From Spisula solida (Eukaryota; Mollusca; Bivalvia; Venerida; Mactridae): a DNA stretch of 64,000 bases. The translations under genes were made by a program, and so were the position numbers. The notes beneath the pieces are model-generated. The model saw only the letters and a list, made by a program, of their open reading frames with translations. It did no database searches and was not told the DNA's origin. Positions 1 through 11,348 of this stretch are shown here, in pieces. Every line of letters begins with the position of its first letter. Positions within the stretch are counted from its first letter, which is position 1. The DNA lies in assembly GCA_947247005.1 (NCBI GenBank), contig OX365944.1, forward strand, positions 21,489,501 to 21,553,500. Reading direction: 5' to 3'.

Positions 1-661
1 TTGTTTTAAAATAAACTAACGGTATCCATATACATGTTGTTCCGTTTATAGAAAGGAGTTTCAGGATGTTTGCCATTGTCACATATAAATATTAGATTTG
101 GATCACTTAGTGTTGATATCAGATAAAAAGATATTGTTTCGAGTGTGTGCATACATATACGACAACACTTTTGTCGGGGATTAACGTGTACTTTTTTGTA
201 AGGCTCTATGTTTTACGGATCTTGGTAGGAAAAAATGAAGACAAGATCCGCTTCAAGTGTTTGAACAATTAAATGACGACAAGTGATTATCAGTGAGCAT
301 TTCCAAAACATTACTGTGTGCGTATGTAGGAGTACTAAATTTGGATATGTCTACAATACATTCTCCAAGGTATACAATTGTTTCCGAGAATAGCTGATAA
401 GATATATACATGTACATGTATATACTATTAGCTTTTCGGAGATAAATCTAGCCTTGTGATATGAGTAGACTATTATGAGCAAACACCGGATACTATCAAC
501 ATTGCACGGTCGACTAGCCACTTATTATGAGTTATCAGTGTAGATTGGAAGTGTACATGTTTTTGCCTTAATAGTTATGCACGACAAATTGGCATTCGGA
601 AATGCATTTAATTGTCCTTTTATTTGTAAACAAAGGCTAGTGTTATCGTCGGTGGACTATA

Positions 662-1662
662 CGAGGGTCATTCAAAAAATACGTAGACACCATTGATTGT
701 TTAACTATCTATCATCCGATTTTCATCGAATTTGGTAGAAATAATGTCCTGTCATTAACAAATTCAATTCATATGGTAATACAGAAAAATATAAGTAATA
801 TTCTAAAATAGGGTAGTTATAGCAACGAAAGATTTAGCACACGGGGCAACCCGTCGATTTGTCTTGTCGAAAATTTGTGTTGATACCTTTGTGCCATCAA
901 TTACCGTTCACAGCGGAAAAACCTGTGAATAATTTATGTGTGTATCCTTTAATACTATGCAGTTATACGTTTCAAATTATGACGTCATATTCAAAACCGT
1001 TACGGAGATCTTGGTTATCATACCAAGCCACTATTTCACTGGCAGTACAAAAACGTGACGTCATTGAAACCACGGGGCAACGCGATTAATGATTAATTTG
1101 GGTTTGGCGCTTGGATAAACCCAAATACTGACTTGAATCATTTTGGTAAATAGTAGTGGGACGATCGTTTTAAATCAACAGCTCTGGTGTTGGATAATTC
1201 TTGACTTAACCAATTCAAACATGGTCTCTGCATTCCCAATCTGGTCTTTATGAACGTCAACGCGTTTCCTATGGTACAGCCGCTGTATGTGGTGTGAAGA
1301 CTGGCAACAACAGATGAAATTAAGTATTCTAATTCATCCTATTTTGTTCAGTTTAGTCCAACATGGTACATGGATGATTATACAGAATGGGGTTAGTGTC
1401 AAAGTTGTATTTAGTGTATTATGCGGAGCTGTTAGAAAAGTGGTGAATTTACCAATTTCTATTACGTCAACAAAAACGTCGGGACTTGCCCCGTAGTCGC
1501 TATGGGTACAATCTATAGAACATGTTCCTCGCTTAACGGTCGAGCCGATTGCAATGAAACTTCTGAATTTAGACGAATAAAGATGCAGCGACAGCATACC
1601 AATGATTTATTTACTTATCTTGCAAAATAAACTAGTAAATTGATGTGTCTACGTATTTTTTG
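662..1662. mobile_element. Mariner-like TIR element inserted in duplication copy 1
   Basis: TA at 660-661 and 1663-1664 flanks about 1.0 kb that is absent from copy 2. Both ends contain the inverted motif CAAAAAATACGTAGACAC (left 673-690, right 1644-1662 in reverse complement). The left end has a further CGAGGGTCATT, typical of mariner termini; this part is missing at the right end. No transposase is readable, so it is a non-autonomous or decayed copy. Confidence 0.65.
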
Positions 1663-2171
1663 TATATTAAAACATTAATTCTCACAACATAATTCTATTT
1701 TGTCGTATCAATGTACTGTACATAGTTGATGTCAAGTAACATGCTGGTATAGGTAATTCTAGTTCCAGAGGAGGAACATATAATATTCTCCATAAACCAT
1801 CAATAATTTATTGTCCTGTATGACACATTCCAAGGTACACGAACTTGCAGTTCATTCATTTTTTACACCTATAGATGTTTATGTATCATATTGAAATTAC
1901 GAATCATTTTTATGGACACAATGTCTTAATTTCACATTTTAATAAAGGCATTTTATAAATGTATGTGACGTAGTGAAACTGTTTCGTCTTGAATTCCTTT
2001 GAGATAGTGGCCTCGGTATCGAGGTGGAAGTATATTTTGGTAAAACAAGCATTGAATCAGTCCAAGCGTCTGTAAACAATATTTTCACAGTTTATGACGA
2101 TTGATTTATGTACATCGACCTCTGTTTTTTTAACCATATTACTGTATTAGATTTGTACATCTTTTCATTTA

Positions 2172-2418
2172 TATATCGCTGGCTAAGAATGAGATGGGTA
2201 CGACCTTATAATACGCATACATATTTGAAATCTGCACATCCCAATGCGCTTCGTGTGTGCCTATTTTCATGAAAACCGGAACAAGTCATTTTGACCGGAC
2301 TGAAGTTGAATAAGCTTGTATGTCCATAAGTACAGAGTAGTTTTCAGAGAGTTTTTTCTTGTTTTTTAAACATAGCGTTTTGGTTCTTGCGACCTTCTCA
2401 TTCTAAGCCGGCGATATG
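2172..2418. mobile_element. Short TIR element within duplication copy 1
   Basis: ATATCGCTGGCTAAGAATGAG at the left is matched in reverse complement by CTCATTCTAAGCCGGCGATAT at the right. The same unit is at 19327-19576 in copy 2, so it was present before the duplication. Too short to encode a transposase. Confidence 0.6.
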
Positions 2419-3984
2419 TCAGCCAGCAGCTATAGACCTTAACATTATTACTATCCGGGGCTGACCCTTTCCTTTGAATTTAAGAATTAAGTATTAAGTG
2501 GTTTGAAAGGCGGAGTAAAACATTTCTATGAAAGTTTGTAGGTTGTTCTATCATACTAGATGTGCATATAATACGAGTTCAATCAGAGCAGATGGAGAAA
2601 GCAGCAGGTTAATACGAGTATACCTTCACATGCATTACCCACGCGCTTGATAGCTCGTGTCTTTTCATTACGTCTTTTATCTTGTTTATGTGAAATAACA
2701 GAGTTTTTACGATGATATGTAGCTTTGTTGCATGACATACAATAAAGGTTAACAAACACTGTTATCATTGCGTGAATTACCGCTGCACGTCAAGTATTTT
2801 TGTATTAAAAAATGTGGAAATCTGATAACCTGAACAAGTCATTTACCGGCATGTTCAAAATCAGTTTAATCCGCACTAAAAGTGAATGAAATTATCCGAG
2901 ACTTTATTCCATTCAGAATATTACAGTTCTCATTTTCTTTTCCAAATGCCTATAGGCCTAATAAATGAAGTGATTAGTTTTAAAGATAAGTATTTCCTAG
3001 TTTTCTATTTTCTGTAGAATCATGTTTGTATACTGGTAATGCGCTTCACAATATCGATAATCAACTAAGAATTTCTTTCGGTGCAATTTGAACTCCTGAA
3101 GTTTCAGGGTATTTCTTGTTTCATTTTACTTCAAATAGCTAATTGTATACATGTACTTAAAGTATGTACAATTATTTATAATACCTTCACAAAACAGGAT
3201 GTCCACTGCTTTTGTCGTTTGACAAATATCCGTAAGCTTAAAACAATGATTTATCGTAAATTTACTACAATATACGAGCTTTGTCATGAACAAGCAGTAA
3301 ACTATGATGATATCGGATTCCGGGATCAAAGATTTAAACCAAATCTGGATGTGTTGTTTTTTATAAGACTTATGGGATCAAATATTTGGAAAGAGTAAAA
3401 ATCCTAGTGACGTAAGAAAAAAGAACTTGAATCAGCACGATCGACTTCAATGTACAGTAAAACCACACTAACAACTAACACAGCGTATAAACCAAATCAC
3501 TGTATGACTTATTGGGATACTAAACAACCCAACGTGTATGACTTATTGTGACCAAAAGCATCTATGATTTCCGATCACTGTATGCATTAATGGAAAACTA
3601 TATATACAATTCATCGTGTATGCATTATTGCGGTAACCGGAAGATGACCCGTTTGTACACTGTGGACTAATAATTATTACATGTTACCTAATTAAGACCA
3701 CATCAAAATCAATGTATTAATGGCCAAAGCCATGTTGACTGCAATTCTCTTTATTCAACCCCAATCTTATGACCGCACTCAATGAACAGACAAACTGCGC
3801 AGCCAATGGCCTCACTGCGTACACACAGAAACAACTTAAATAATGCATAATCACGAACATTTATTTTTTTTACAAATATTTAACACAAACAGTAACACTT
3901 TCAAAATAAATACGTTGTTACAAATGAGTCATGTACAAAACATATCTCAGTTAGAACTAATTAAATCATCTACGTACTATAATC

Positions 3985-4268
3985 AAGTCATTAAGAATTG
4001 CAAGCAATACAAAAGTCCCCTACCGGTTTGAAGCCATTTCCAATGTTTCTGTTGCCATAGCAACCACAATTTTTGTCAGAATCAAAATATGTGTAGACGT
4101 GCTTAATCAACTTATTGCCCCCTATCCACATACTAAGTTTCATAAATCTAGCTTGAAAACTGTTGCAGTTATGTTAGGATCCAGATTTTTTGACAGACTG
4201 ACGGACGGACAGACGGACGGAGGGCAAACATATAGTCCCCTCCGGTCAAAAACCTGTAGGGGACTAAT
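3985..4268 (-). repeat. Dispersed GGGGACT / GACGGACGG repeat, copy 1
   Basis: Runs from AAGTCCCCTACC through TTGCCATAGCAACCACAA and GACGGACGGACAGACGGACG to GTAGGGGACTA. An opposite-oriented copy is at 48760-49010. It interrupts the segmental duplication: copy 2 goes straight from ACATCTACATAC to AAATAAACTTTG near 21107. It therefore inserted after the duplication or was lost from copy 2. Confidence 0.75.
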
Positions 4269-6004
4269 AAACTTTGTAACAGTTAATAAACCAAATAGTC
4301 AGAACCAGCTTCGTCGATTCGCATAGCTATAAGAATACCTCAGCCACTCATGTGCAGCATTTTCCAAACATTTTTGTTTGAAAGCGATATGATATCAGCA
4401 GTAAAGAATATGGCTAATTCAAACCAGTTGAAGCAACATGTGTTCTAGAAGTGTTCATGACAACAGTTTGTACAGCGTTGGTGATTGGTGATAATTTTGA
4501 TTAATTTGATGTCAGGATTTTGGTCGCCATCGTTGTTGTCTTTGTCTTCCATATTTCTGAATTTCTGATGACGTTAATTCACGATTTGATTTGACCGGTT
4601 CGTTTGGCGAACGAAAGAGCTTTCTTAACCAAGAGACGTCTTGCGACTCGTTATTGGGCCTTTTTTCTTTTTACTGCCCCTACCGCCTCTTTTGCTCGTA
4701 ATTCGTGTGTTAGAAGAGAAAATTAGATATCACGAAATAAATGCCGACGTCGAAGATGTTGGCAGGGTGTGTTCGATTGCTGACATCTTCATTTTGCTTT
4801 TAAAATATATTTTTCTCTGCAGAAATTAACCGGCCAGTCGGTTGTATGAGGTGTTTCAAAAAGTTAAAATAGTTGTTTCCGTTGCATATCTTTTCTATTG
4901 TATGATCATGTGTGATATACGTATATAATAGAATGGAGAATACTTGACATGCTGTATTTTCTGACGAACATTATTTTAAGTTTTCTGACATTTAAATAAA
5001 AACATGTCCATTCGACATATTAATAAAATAATTGCGGACAAATGATACTCGTCATATTTTAAACAACGGTCATAACATATACTCGTACATTACAATCATG
5101 TTTTACATGTACGACAGCATTAAAATAGTAGTCGTTATTACAACAATGCAAATGAACACATATGTTCGCCCTTCTTCAGATATAAGATAAAATATTTCAA
5201 ACTTCTGAATAGCAACATGTAAAGGTGTAGTATGTGCCGACAGCTGCAATAGTTTCCGTAACGAAATCTTTTGTAAATATTTGATTGCATACATATATTA
5301 AATACATGACTGAAGACTGTAATAACAAAAGCAATGCACGCACAGAGATAAGACCGAAATTTGACACAAAGCAACTTTCGGAATTGAGTCGGAAAATATA
5401 CATAATTTAGGAAGACTGACAACAAGTACTTCTACAAAATAGATATCTATATACACACAATGCCCTTCACAAGCGAGGCATTTATATCCGGAACACGCCC
5501 AACTACATGCGACGCTGACTGCAACGTTTGCCGACAAAATATGTAGTCATGTTCACTGCTCGACGGTCCGTTTGTGTTCACAATTCCAGGACTTCTTTAG
5601 GACGTTGTTGTAGAGTAGTTTTATCGATACGTCAAGTTGAGCATAATAATACGTACAGGAATATCAAGTTTGTTGTGAACTCCGAGAAAAACTATCGAGG
5701 AATCTTTGTATAGCGCCACCCTCGTTTTCTAACAAAACAGAAAAAGCAAATAGTTATTATCAATTTACAAGTTTCAATAACAATACTTATTGGAGTACCT
5801 TGTACATGTAGCAATTCGTGTTTTGTTAAATGAATGAATGTATGAGCGATGATGCTGCAACGATCAATCGCTGTTCACAGATCATGTTCGGTTCTTATTG
5901 CTCTCACGGACTTACGTATTGGTATTCAACCCCGTAGTGAATCAAAAGACAGACGGAGCTTAGCAGCAGTATTAATTTTAAAAACAAATCTGAAACTATG
6001 AGTG

Positions 6005-7125
6005 TCATTAGTATAGACAATGTTACAGAGGTTCTGACAAGTGGTGTACGAGAAAGTACTGGATATAACAGTATAGACAATGTTACACAGGTTCTGACAA
6101 GTGGTGTACGAGAAAATACTGGACATTACTGTATAAACAATGTTACACAGGGTCCGACAAGTGGCGTACGAGAAAGTACTGGACATTACAGTATAGAAAC
6201 TGTTACAAAGGTTCTGACAAGTGGTGTACGAGAAAGTACTGGACATAACAGTATAGACAATGTTACACAGGTTCTGACAAGTGGTGTACGAGAAAGTACT
6301 GGACATTACAGTATAGAAAATGTTACAAAGGTTCTGACAAGTGGTGAATGGGAAAGTACTGGACATAAAAGTATAGACAATGTTACACAGGTTCTGACAA
6401 GTGGTGAATGGGAAAGTACTGGACACAGGTTCTGGCAAGTGGTGTACGAGAAAGTACTGGATATAACAGTATAGACAATGTTACACAGGGACCGACAAGT
6501 GGTGTACGAGAAAGTACTGGACATAACAGTATAGAAAATGTTACAAAGGTTCTGGCAAGTGGTGAATGGGAAAGTACTGGACATAACAGTATAGACAATG
6601 TTACACAGGTTCTGACAAGTGGTGAAAGGGAAAGTACTGGACATAACAGTATAGACAATGTTACACAGGTTCTGGCAAGTGTTGTACGAGAAAGTACTGG
6701 ACATAACAGTATAGACAATGTTACACAGGGTCCGACTAGTGGTGTACGAGAAAGTACTGGACATAACAGTATAGAAAATGTTACAAAGGTTCTGACAGTG
6801 GTGTACGAGAAAGTACTGGACATAACAGTATAGAAAATGTTACACAGGGTCCGACAAGTGGTGTACGAGAAAGTACTGGACATAACAGTATAGACAATGT
6901 TACTAAGGTTCTGGCAAGTGGTGTACGAGACAGTACTGGACATTACAGTATAGACAATGTTACAAATGTTCTGACAAGTGGCGTACGAAAAAGTACTGGA
7001 CATTACAGTATAGAAAATATTACAAAGGTTCTGGCAAGTGGCGTACGAGAAAGTACTGGACATTACTGTATAGAAAATGTTACAAAGGTTCTGGCAGGTG
7101 TACGAGAAAGTTCTGGACATTACTA
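6005..7125 (+). repeat. 60-bp satellite array 1, left part
   Basis: About 18-19 tandem copies of a 60-bp unit (GACAAGTGGTGTACGAGAAA, GTACTGGACATTACAGTATA, GACAATGTTACACAGGTTCT). Variant words alternate: GTGTACGAGA versus GTGAATGGGA, GTTCTG versus GTCCG, and GACAATGTTACACAGG versus GAAAATGTTACAAAGG. A truncated unit lies at 6421-6437. Because 60 is a multiple of 3, several frames on both strands stay open; these are not called as genes. The array follows directly on duplication copy 1. Confidence 0.95.
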
Positions 7126-7542
7126 CACTGAGCGGCTTTGAAAACGCAACATTTACACTTATATAGCGTTTATGTATGCCAGGATGTATTTTCCCATAGC
7201 TCAGCCAATATGTGTTCAATTTTGCTGAAAGTTTCAAGATTATTATGTTGTGCAGTGGTAAACCATCTTATTTTGTGTTTTCTGAACTTGTCGATGGATT
7301 GACTATTCAAATTGACATTACATTAAAATAATTAGCATCAACTCATCGATTTCTCGAACATTGTTCGTGTTTTTCCGTTTTACGGTTCAATGCACCACTG
7401 TAGTGAATTTAGATAAACAGAACATCGAGTTACGACCCAAGCGTAGCAAATAACACGCAACTAAAATTTCGTTGAGAAGTAATAATAAACAAAAAAGTTA
7501 TCTTGATTTTCATTAGTGTTGCGTTTTCAAAGCCGCTCAGTG
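7126..7542. mobile_element. 417-bp Tc1/mariner-type MITE inside satellite array 1
   Basis: Begins CACTGAGCGGCTTTGAAAAC and ends with its reverse complement. The inverted repeats are about 26 bp and flanked by TA (7124-7125 and 7543-7544). Satellite units continue on both sides, so it inserted into an existing array. No coding potential. Confidence 0.85.
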
Positions 7543-7740
7543 TATATAGACAATGTTACTCACGTTCTGACAAGTATACGAGGACATACTGGACATGACT
7601 GTATAGAAATATTACAAGGGTTCTGACAAGTGTACAAAGAACATACTGGACATGATTGTATAGACAATGTTAATAGGGTTCTGACAAGTGTACGAGACAG
7701 TACTGGACATAACTACAATGTAGACAATGTTACACCGTGA
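7543..7740 (+). repeat. 60-bp satellite array 1, right part
   Basis: Three degenerate units (TATAGACAATGTTAC, TTCTGACAAGTGTACGAG, ACTGGACAT), shorter than 60 bp because the GGT after CAAGT is missing. Divergence at the edge of an array is usual for satellites. Confidence 0.85.
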
Positions 7741-7956
7741 TATACCGACCATTGATCAAGTAAAGAACGTCATCAAAACACTGAAAATCGAAATAAGAAT
7801 GAACTAACACAGAATACCATAAATTGCTCTTCGCTGGACACAACGCGGTAAAAAAGAGGTAGACCAACACCAAGATGGGGGAGAACCGTTCCATCAGAAC
7901 TAGCGAACATGAGATATTCTTGGGGACAGGTCCAATACATAGCGGAAGACCTGTGT

Positions 7957-8375
7957 CCGAAATTACAACCAATACTTACACTCAGCACTCAACACTAAAA
8001 TATTGAAAATGTAATATAAAAAGCTACTATTTGTCCTCGATTGCACATTTTGTTGAGGAAAATGTATACAATTGTCAAATAAGTGTTGACAATAACATTT
8101 GACTCATTTTCTTTGCCATTGTGTATTATTTATGACCTATAGATGTAATTATTGAATCTGAGTGCCAATCAGTACTCAGACTGAAAAAAATATATTTTTA
8201 ACTTAAGTACTCTTACTTTCACTATGGAATAAGCCAATAATGATACATTTAGTTAGTACCTATTTAACATTATAACAAATTCTTGCTCTCAAAAACTTGC
8301 GCACTGAACCTCAAAATACTGAATTTCAATATTTGAGTATTGAGTGCTGAATGTAAGTATTCGTTGTAATCCCGG
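7957..8375. mobile_element. TIR element (ATTACAACCAATACTTAC family), copy 1
   Basis: Left end ATTACAACCAATACTTACAC plus TCAGCACTCAA is matched in reverse complement at the right (TTGAGTGCTGAATGTAAGTA, TTCGTTGTAAT). The inverted repeats are roughly 45 bp. About 420 bp, AT-rich inside, no ORF. A second copy is at 54509-54876. Confidence 0.75.
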
Positions 8376-10228
8376 TCCTATGTCTTAATTGTTGAAGCAT
8401 TCTGTCCAACTGATGATCACTGTATTACTTGAAAATAAAAAAAAATCGTAACAGCATTTGTGTAAAACTAAAACATCTATAATATAATTCAATTTGTGTA
8501 AAACTATTAATCAATGACACAGTTACCCGTGTTTATACTAACAGAGGTTTGAAATGGTGTCTCAATACTCAAAGCACTGATTGTATAATTCATCTATGCA
8601 GGCCGTTACAAATATCCTGCCGTAATGTGTCCATGTTAACAGTATCAGATAAAACTTGAAATGTTCGTGTTTAATCATTGATTAACTCTCAACCTAGTTT
8701 GATCCTAAGAATAGTTTATCGGTAAACCCTGAAATTTAACACTTAAAACCAAGCAGGAAACGCGTATCAAACGTAAAGTTTCAAATCATTTTAAATACAC
8801 CCACCCTGTAAATAATGGTTATTAGATTATTATACGTATGACTTCTAATATATAGCCAGATAACTTTCGATAATACGACATTCCAACAATATATCTAATA
8901 AATTTATGACATATAGCTAGAATATAGTTTCTCAAATACATAAATTCTGCGCTATGAAGGCATCTAAAATTACCTTTAGAACTATCATGCTGAGTGTAGC
9001 ATTTGAAATACGGTGAACTGCCTGTTCATTCATGAATGTTTCGAATTCGCATTTATTGCTAAAGGATATTGTTTCTTTATAGTTTATATTAACACCTTCC
9101 AGCCGATTCCCACTTAACATTAGATTGCAAGATTTAGCGGATTTACTGAATGTCGTGGGATAGTTTCAAGAAATGTTTGCTTCTATTATTCTGCGAGCGC
9201 ATGCTTAGTTGTATAGAGCAATAATGATAACACCACTGCACATGCAGTGTAATAAAATACGTATAAATTGTAACTAAAATATGATTTATGATCATTTTAT
9301 CACTACACTTGAATTCCAGCGTTACAACTTTTTGCGCATTTTCATTTTATGTCATTGACATGTCACCTGATTAAGAATGTTTATGAATATTTCTGAAATT
9401 TCCCTTGCCATTATAACTTACTATACCGGCCATGGTGTTGTAGTTGACCCAAGACCGCTTTATGACAAAGTGATTCAGGCATAGAAATACTTAACTGTTG
9501 ATAAGTTAGAACTTTGTAAGAGTACTTTGAATGTTTCGGATATGCTCGGTCATCCAGATTTAATATTCTTAAAACATTAATATCATAAACTGCATAAAGC
9601 TTAGTCAATAACTCAATACTCGTCTTTGTTTCAGTCAGAACGTAAAAATAAGAATAAAATGCAATTTTATCTTCCGTGTTACAAAATAAGTTCTGGTAAT
9701 TTATTACATTTAAAAAATGCAATGCACCACCCACGCTTATATAATAGTGCGTGTTTCCATAAATACACTTGTTTATAAATATAAACCAAAGTAAAGAATA
9801 CGTGTAAGATAAATGGGCGCAGATAAAGAAAAACATAAGTCATGTGCAACGCTTTAATATCAGCATTCTATCATTCGTACACACTTAGAAAACTATATAA
9901 GATTAGCTGCTAAGAAACCAAATCGACAAGATTTCTATCTAGAATTTAACAGTTAAAACATTTATTATATTTTGCGAAGCAGACATAAACAGTTTGTTTC
10001 CTCTATCTTGGACCTACCACATACGATACAAATGCATTTCGTATGACACTTTGATCCACCATGCTGTTATACGAAATAAATAAATCAAACGTACAGTACC
10101 CTTCGTTTTTCTCAGACAATTTCAGACTGTTACAACGTAGATTCATAGATATGTCGAATTTTGCAGAGTCGTAAACAATGACACTATTTTAAATACTCCA
10201 TAGGTTATTACCTTAAAAACATGAAAAC
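8376..10228. other. AT-rich stretch without recognised features
   Basis: No gene, tandem array or clear inverted repeat seen. A weak relative of 8640-8900 (TAGCCAGATAACTTTCGATAA) recurs at 10731-10930 (AAGCCAGATAACTTTCGATA), suggesting an old dispersed repeat. Confidence 0.5.
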
Positions 10229-10365
10229 CCGTTGTATAACGGCTGTCATACGATGGTGTGTCGTTCTGACGCTTGTTATTAACCACTCAGGCATACGGCC
10301 TTCGTGGTTAATTCCTACGCGTCAGAACTCCAAACCATTGTATAACAGCCGGTATACAACGGCTT
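10229..10365. other. Long near-perfect palindrome (cruciform-capable)
   Basis: Left arm CCGTTGTATAACGGCTGTCA... GTTCTGACGC... TTAACCAC... GGCATACGG pairs with the right arm (GTGGTTAA, GCGTCAGAAC, ACCATTGTATAACAGCCGGT, ATACAACGG). The stem is about 60 bp with a handful of mismatches and almost no loop. It may be a small foldback element. Two perfect TGACGTCA octamers follow at 10471-10478 and 10490-10497. Confidence 0.8.
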
Positions 10366-11348
10366 TTGAATATTTTATTTCGATTCTAACATGGTTTAAA
10401 CCCGGAATTATATATTAAGCCAGTGTTATTTTGCGAGATCTATGTTGTTTATGTTACTTGTTTAACTTAATGACGTCATAAAAACAACATGACGTCATTT
10501 TCATTGTATATCGGCCGATATAAGACGTTTTGATTTGTTTTGTTTTGCATGTAAAGGCAAAATAACCGGTCATGTTAGAATAGTACTTAACCCAATCGTA
10601 AATACAGGGCTTCGTTGCAGTTTCGGAATGACTGCAAGTGTCTGAAATATACTTTTTGGTTGTACATCAACCCAATGTTTAACAAATATCATATACTAAA
10701 TGAATAATACTTGATAAAAAACACATTTTTTATTTTAAACCTTATCTTAAAGAATTCAAACGTAGTAGGGAGTTGGTATCAAAAGTCAGGTTTCTAGTAT
10801 ATGTAAGTGTTCCCACCCTAAATTAAATTATGTTTATTTGATTCTTACGCATGACTTTTGAAACCAAGCCAGATAACTTTCGATAAAAAGGTGTTTCAAA
10901 ATTATATCAAATAAATTAATGAGTCATAACATGAATATGTAATAACATTCCACTCATTAGATCCAATCGAAAAGCTAAACAAATGTTAGCGAACCAGTCT
11001 TTACAGCGGACAATTTTATCCGACATAAGTTTAGACTACAATTCTTCACAATTGCAAATACCCGTATCATTTCATAATTATTTAATTGAGGTGATCTAAT
11101 TAGCGTAACTTCTTATGCAAATTACAAAACATAATCATTTTATTAACAAACTCTAGGAGATCTAAATGTTTAGCTAAATATATATAGCATTATGCCTTAT
11201 GAATGAGCAAATTTGAATCATTAGTATGTTGTTACATAGCCACCTGTGTTTCTGCTAAGTAAAATATATTTATTATTTGTCCAGGAGTGCTTTTGGTGTC
11301 CGAGGTTGTACCATGCTTTGAACTCAAGATAGCATTTTGATATACGTA

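Larger units (their letters stand above)
1..5945 (+). repeat. Segmental duplication, copy 1 (left end outside the window)
   Basis: From base 1 the sequence matches 17228-22790 in the same orientation, with scattered substitutions and small indels. Shared landmarks are tatccatatacatg near 26 and 17257, the GGTTTGAAAGGCGGAG block near 2500 and 19660, and the end near GATCATGTT(C/T)GG. Copy 1 has a 1.0-kb element (662-1662) and a GGGGACT repeat (about 3985-4268) that copy 2 lacks. Homology fades at about 5945. Short ORFs here have counterparts in copy 2 but show no recognisable protein, so I call no gene. Confidence 0.9.

Noticed and set aside
6383..7237. 284-, 170- and 152-residue minus ORFs and 141/158-residue plus ORFs in array 1
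   Set aside because: Same satellite artefact. Frames overlap each other and cross an array deletion.
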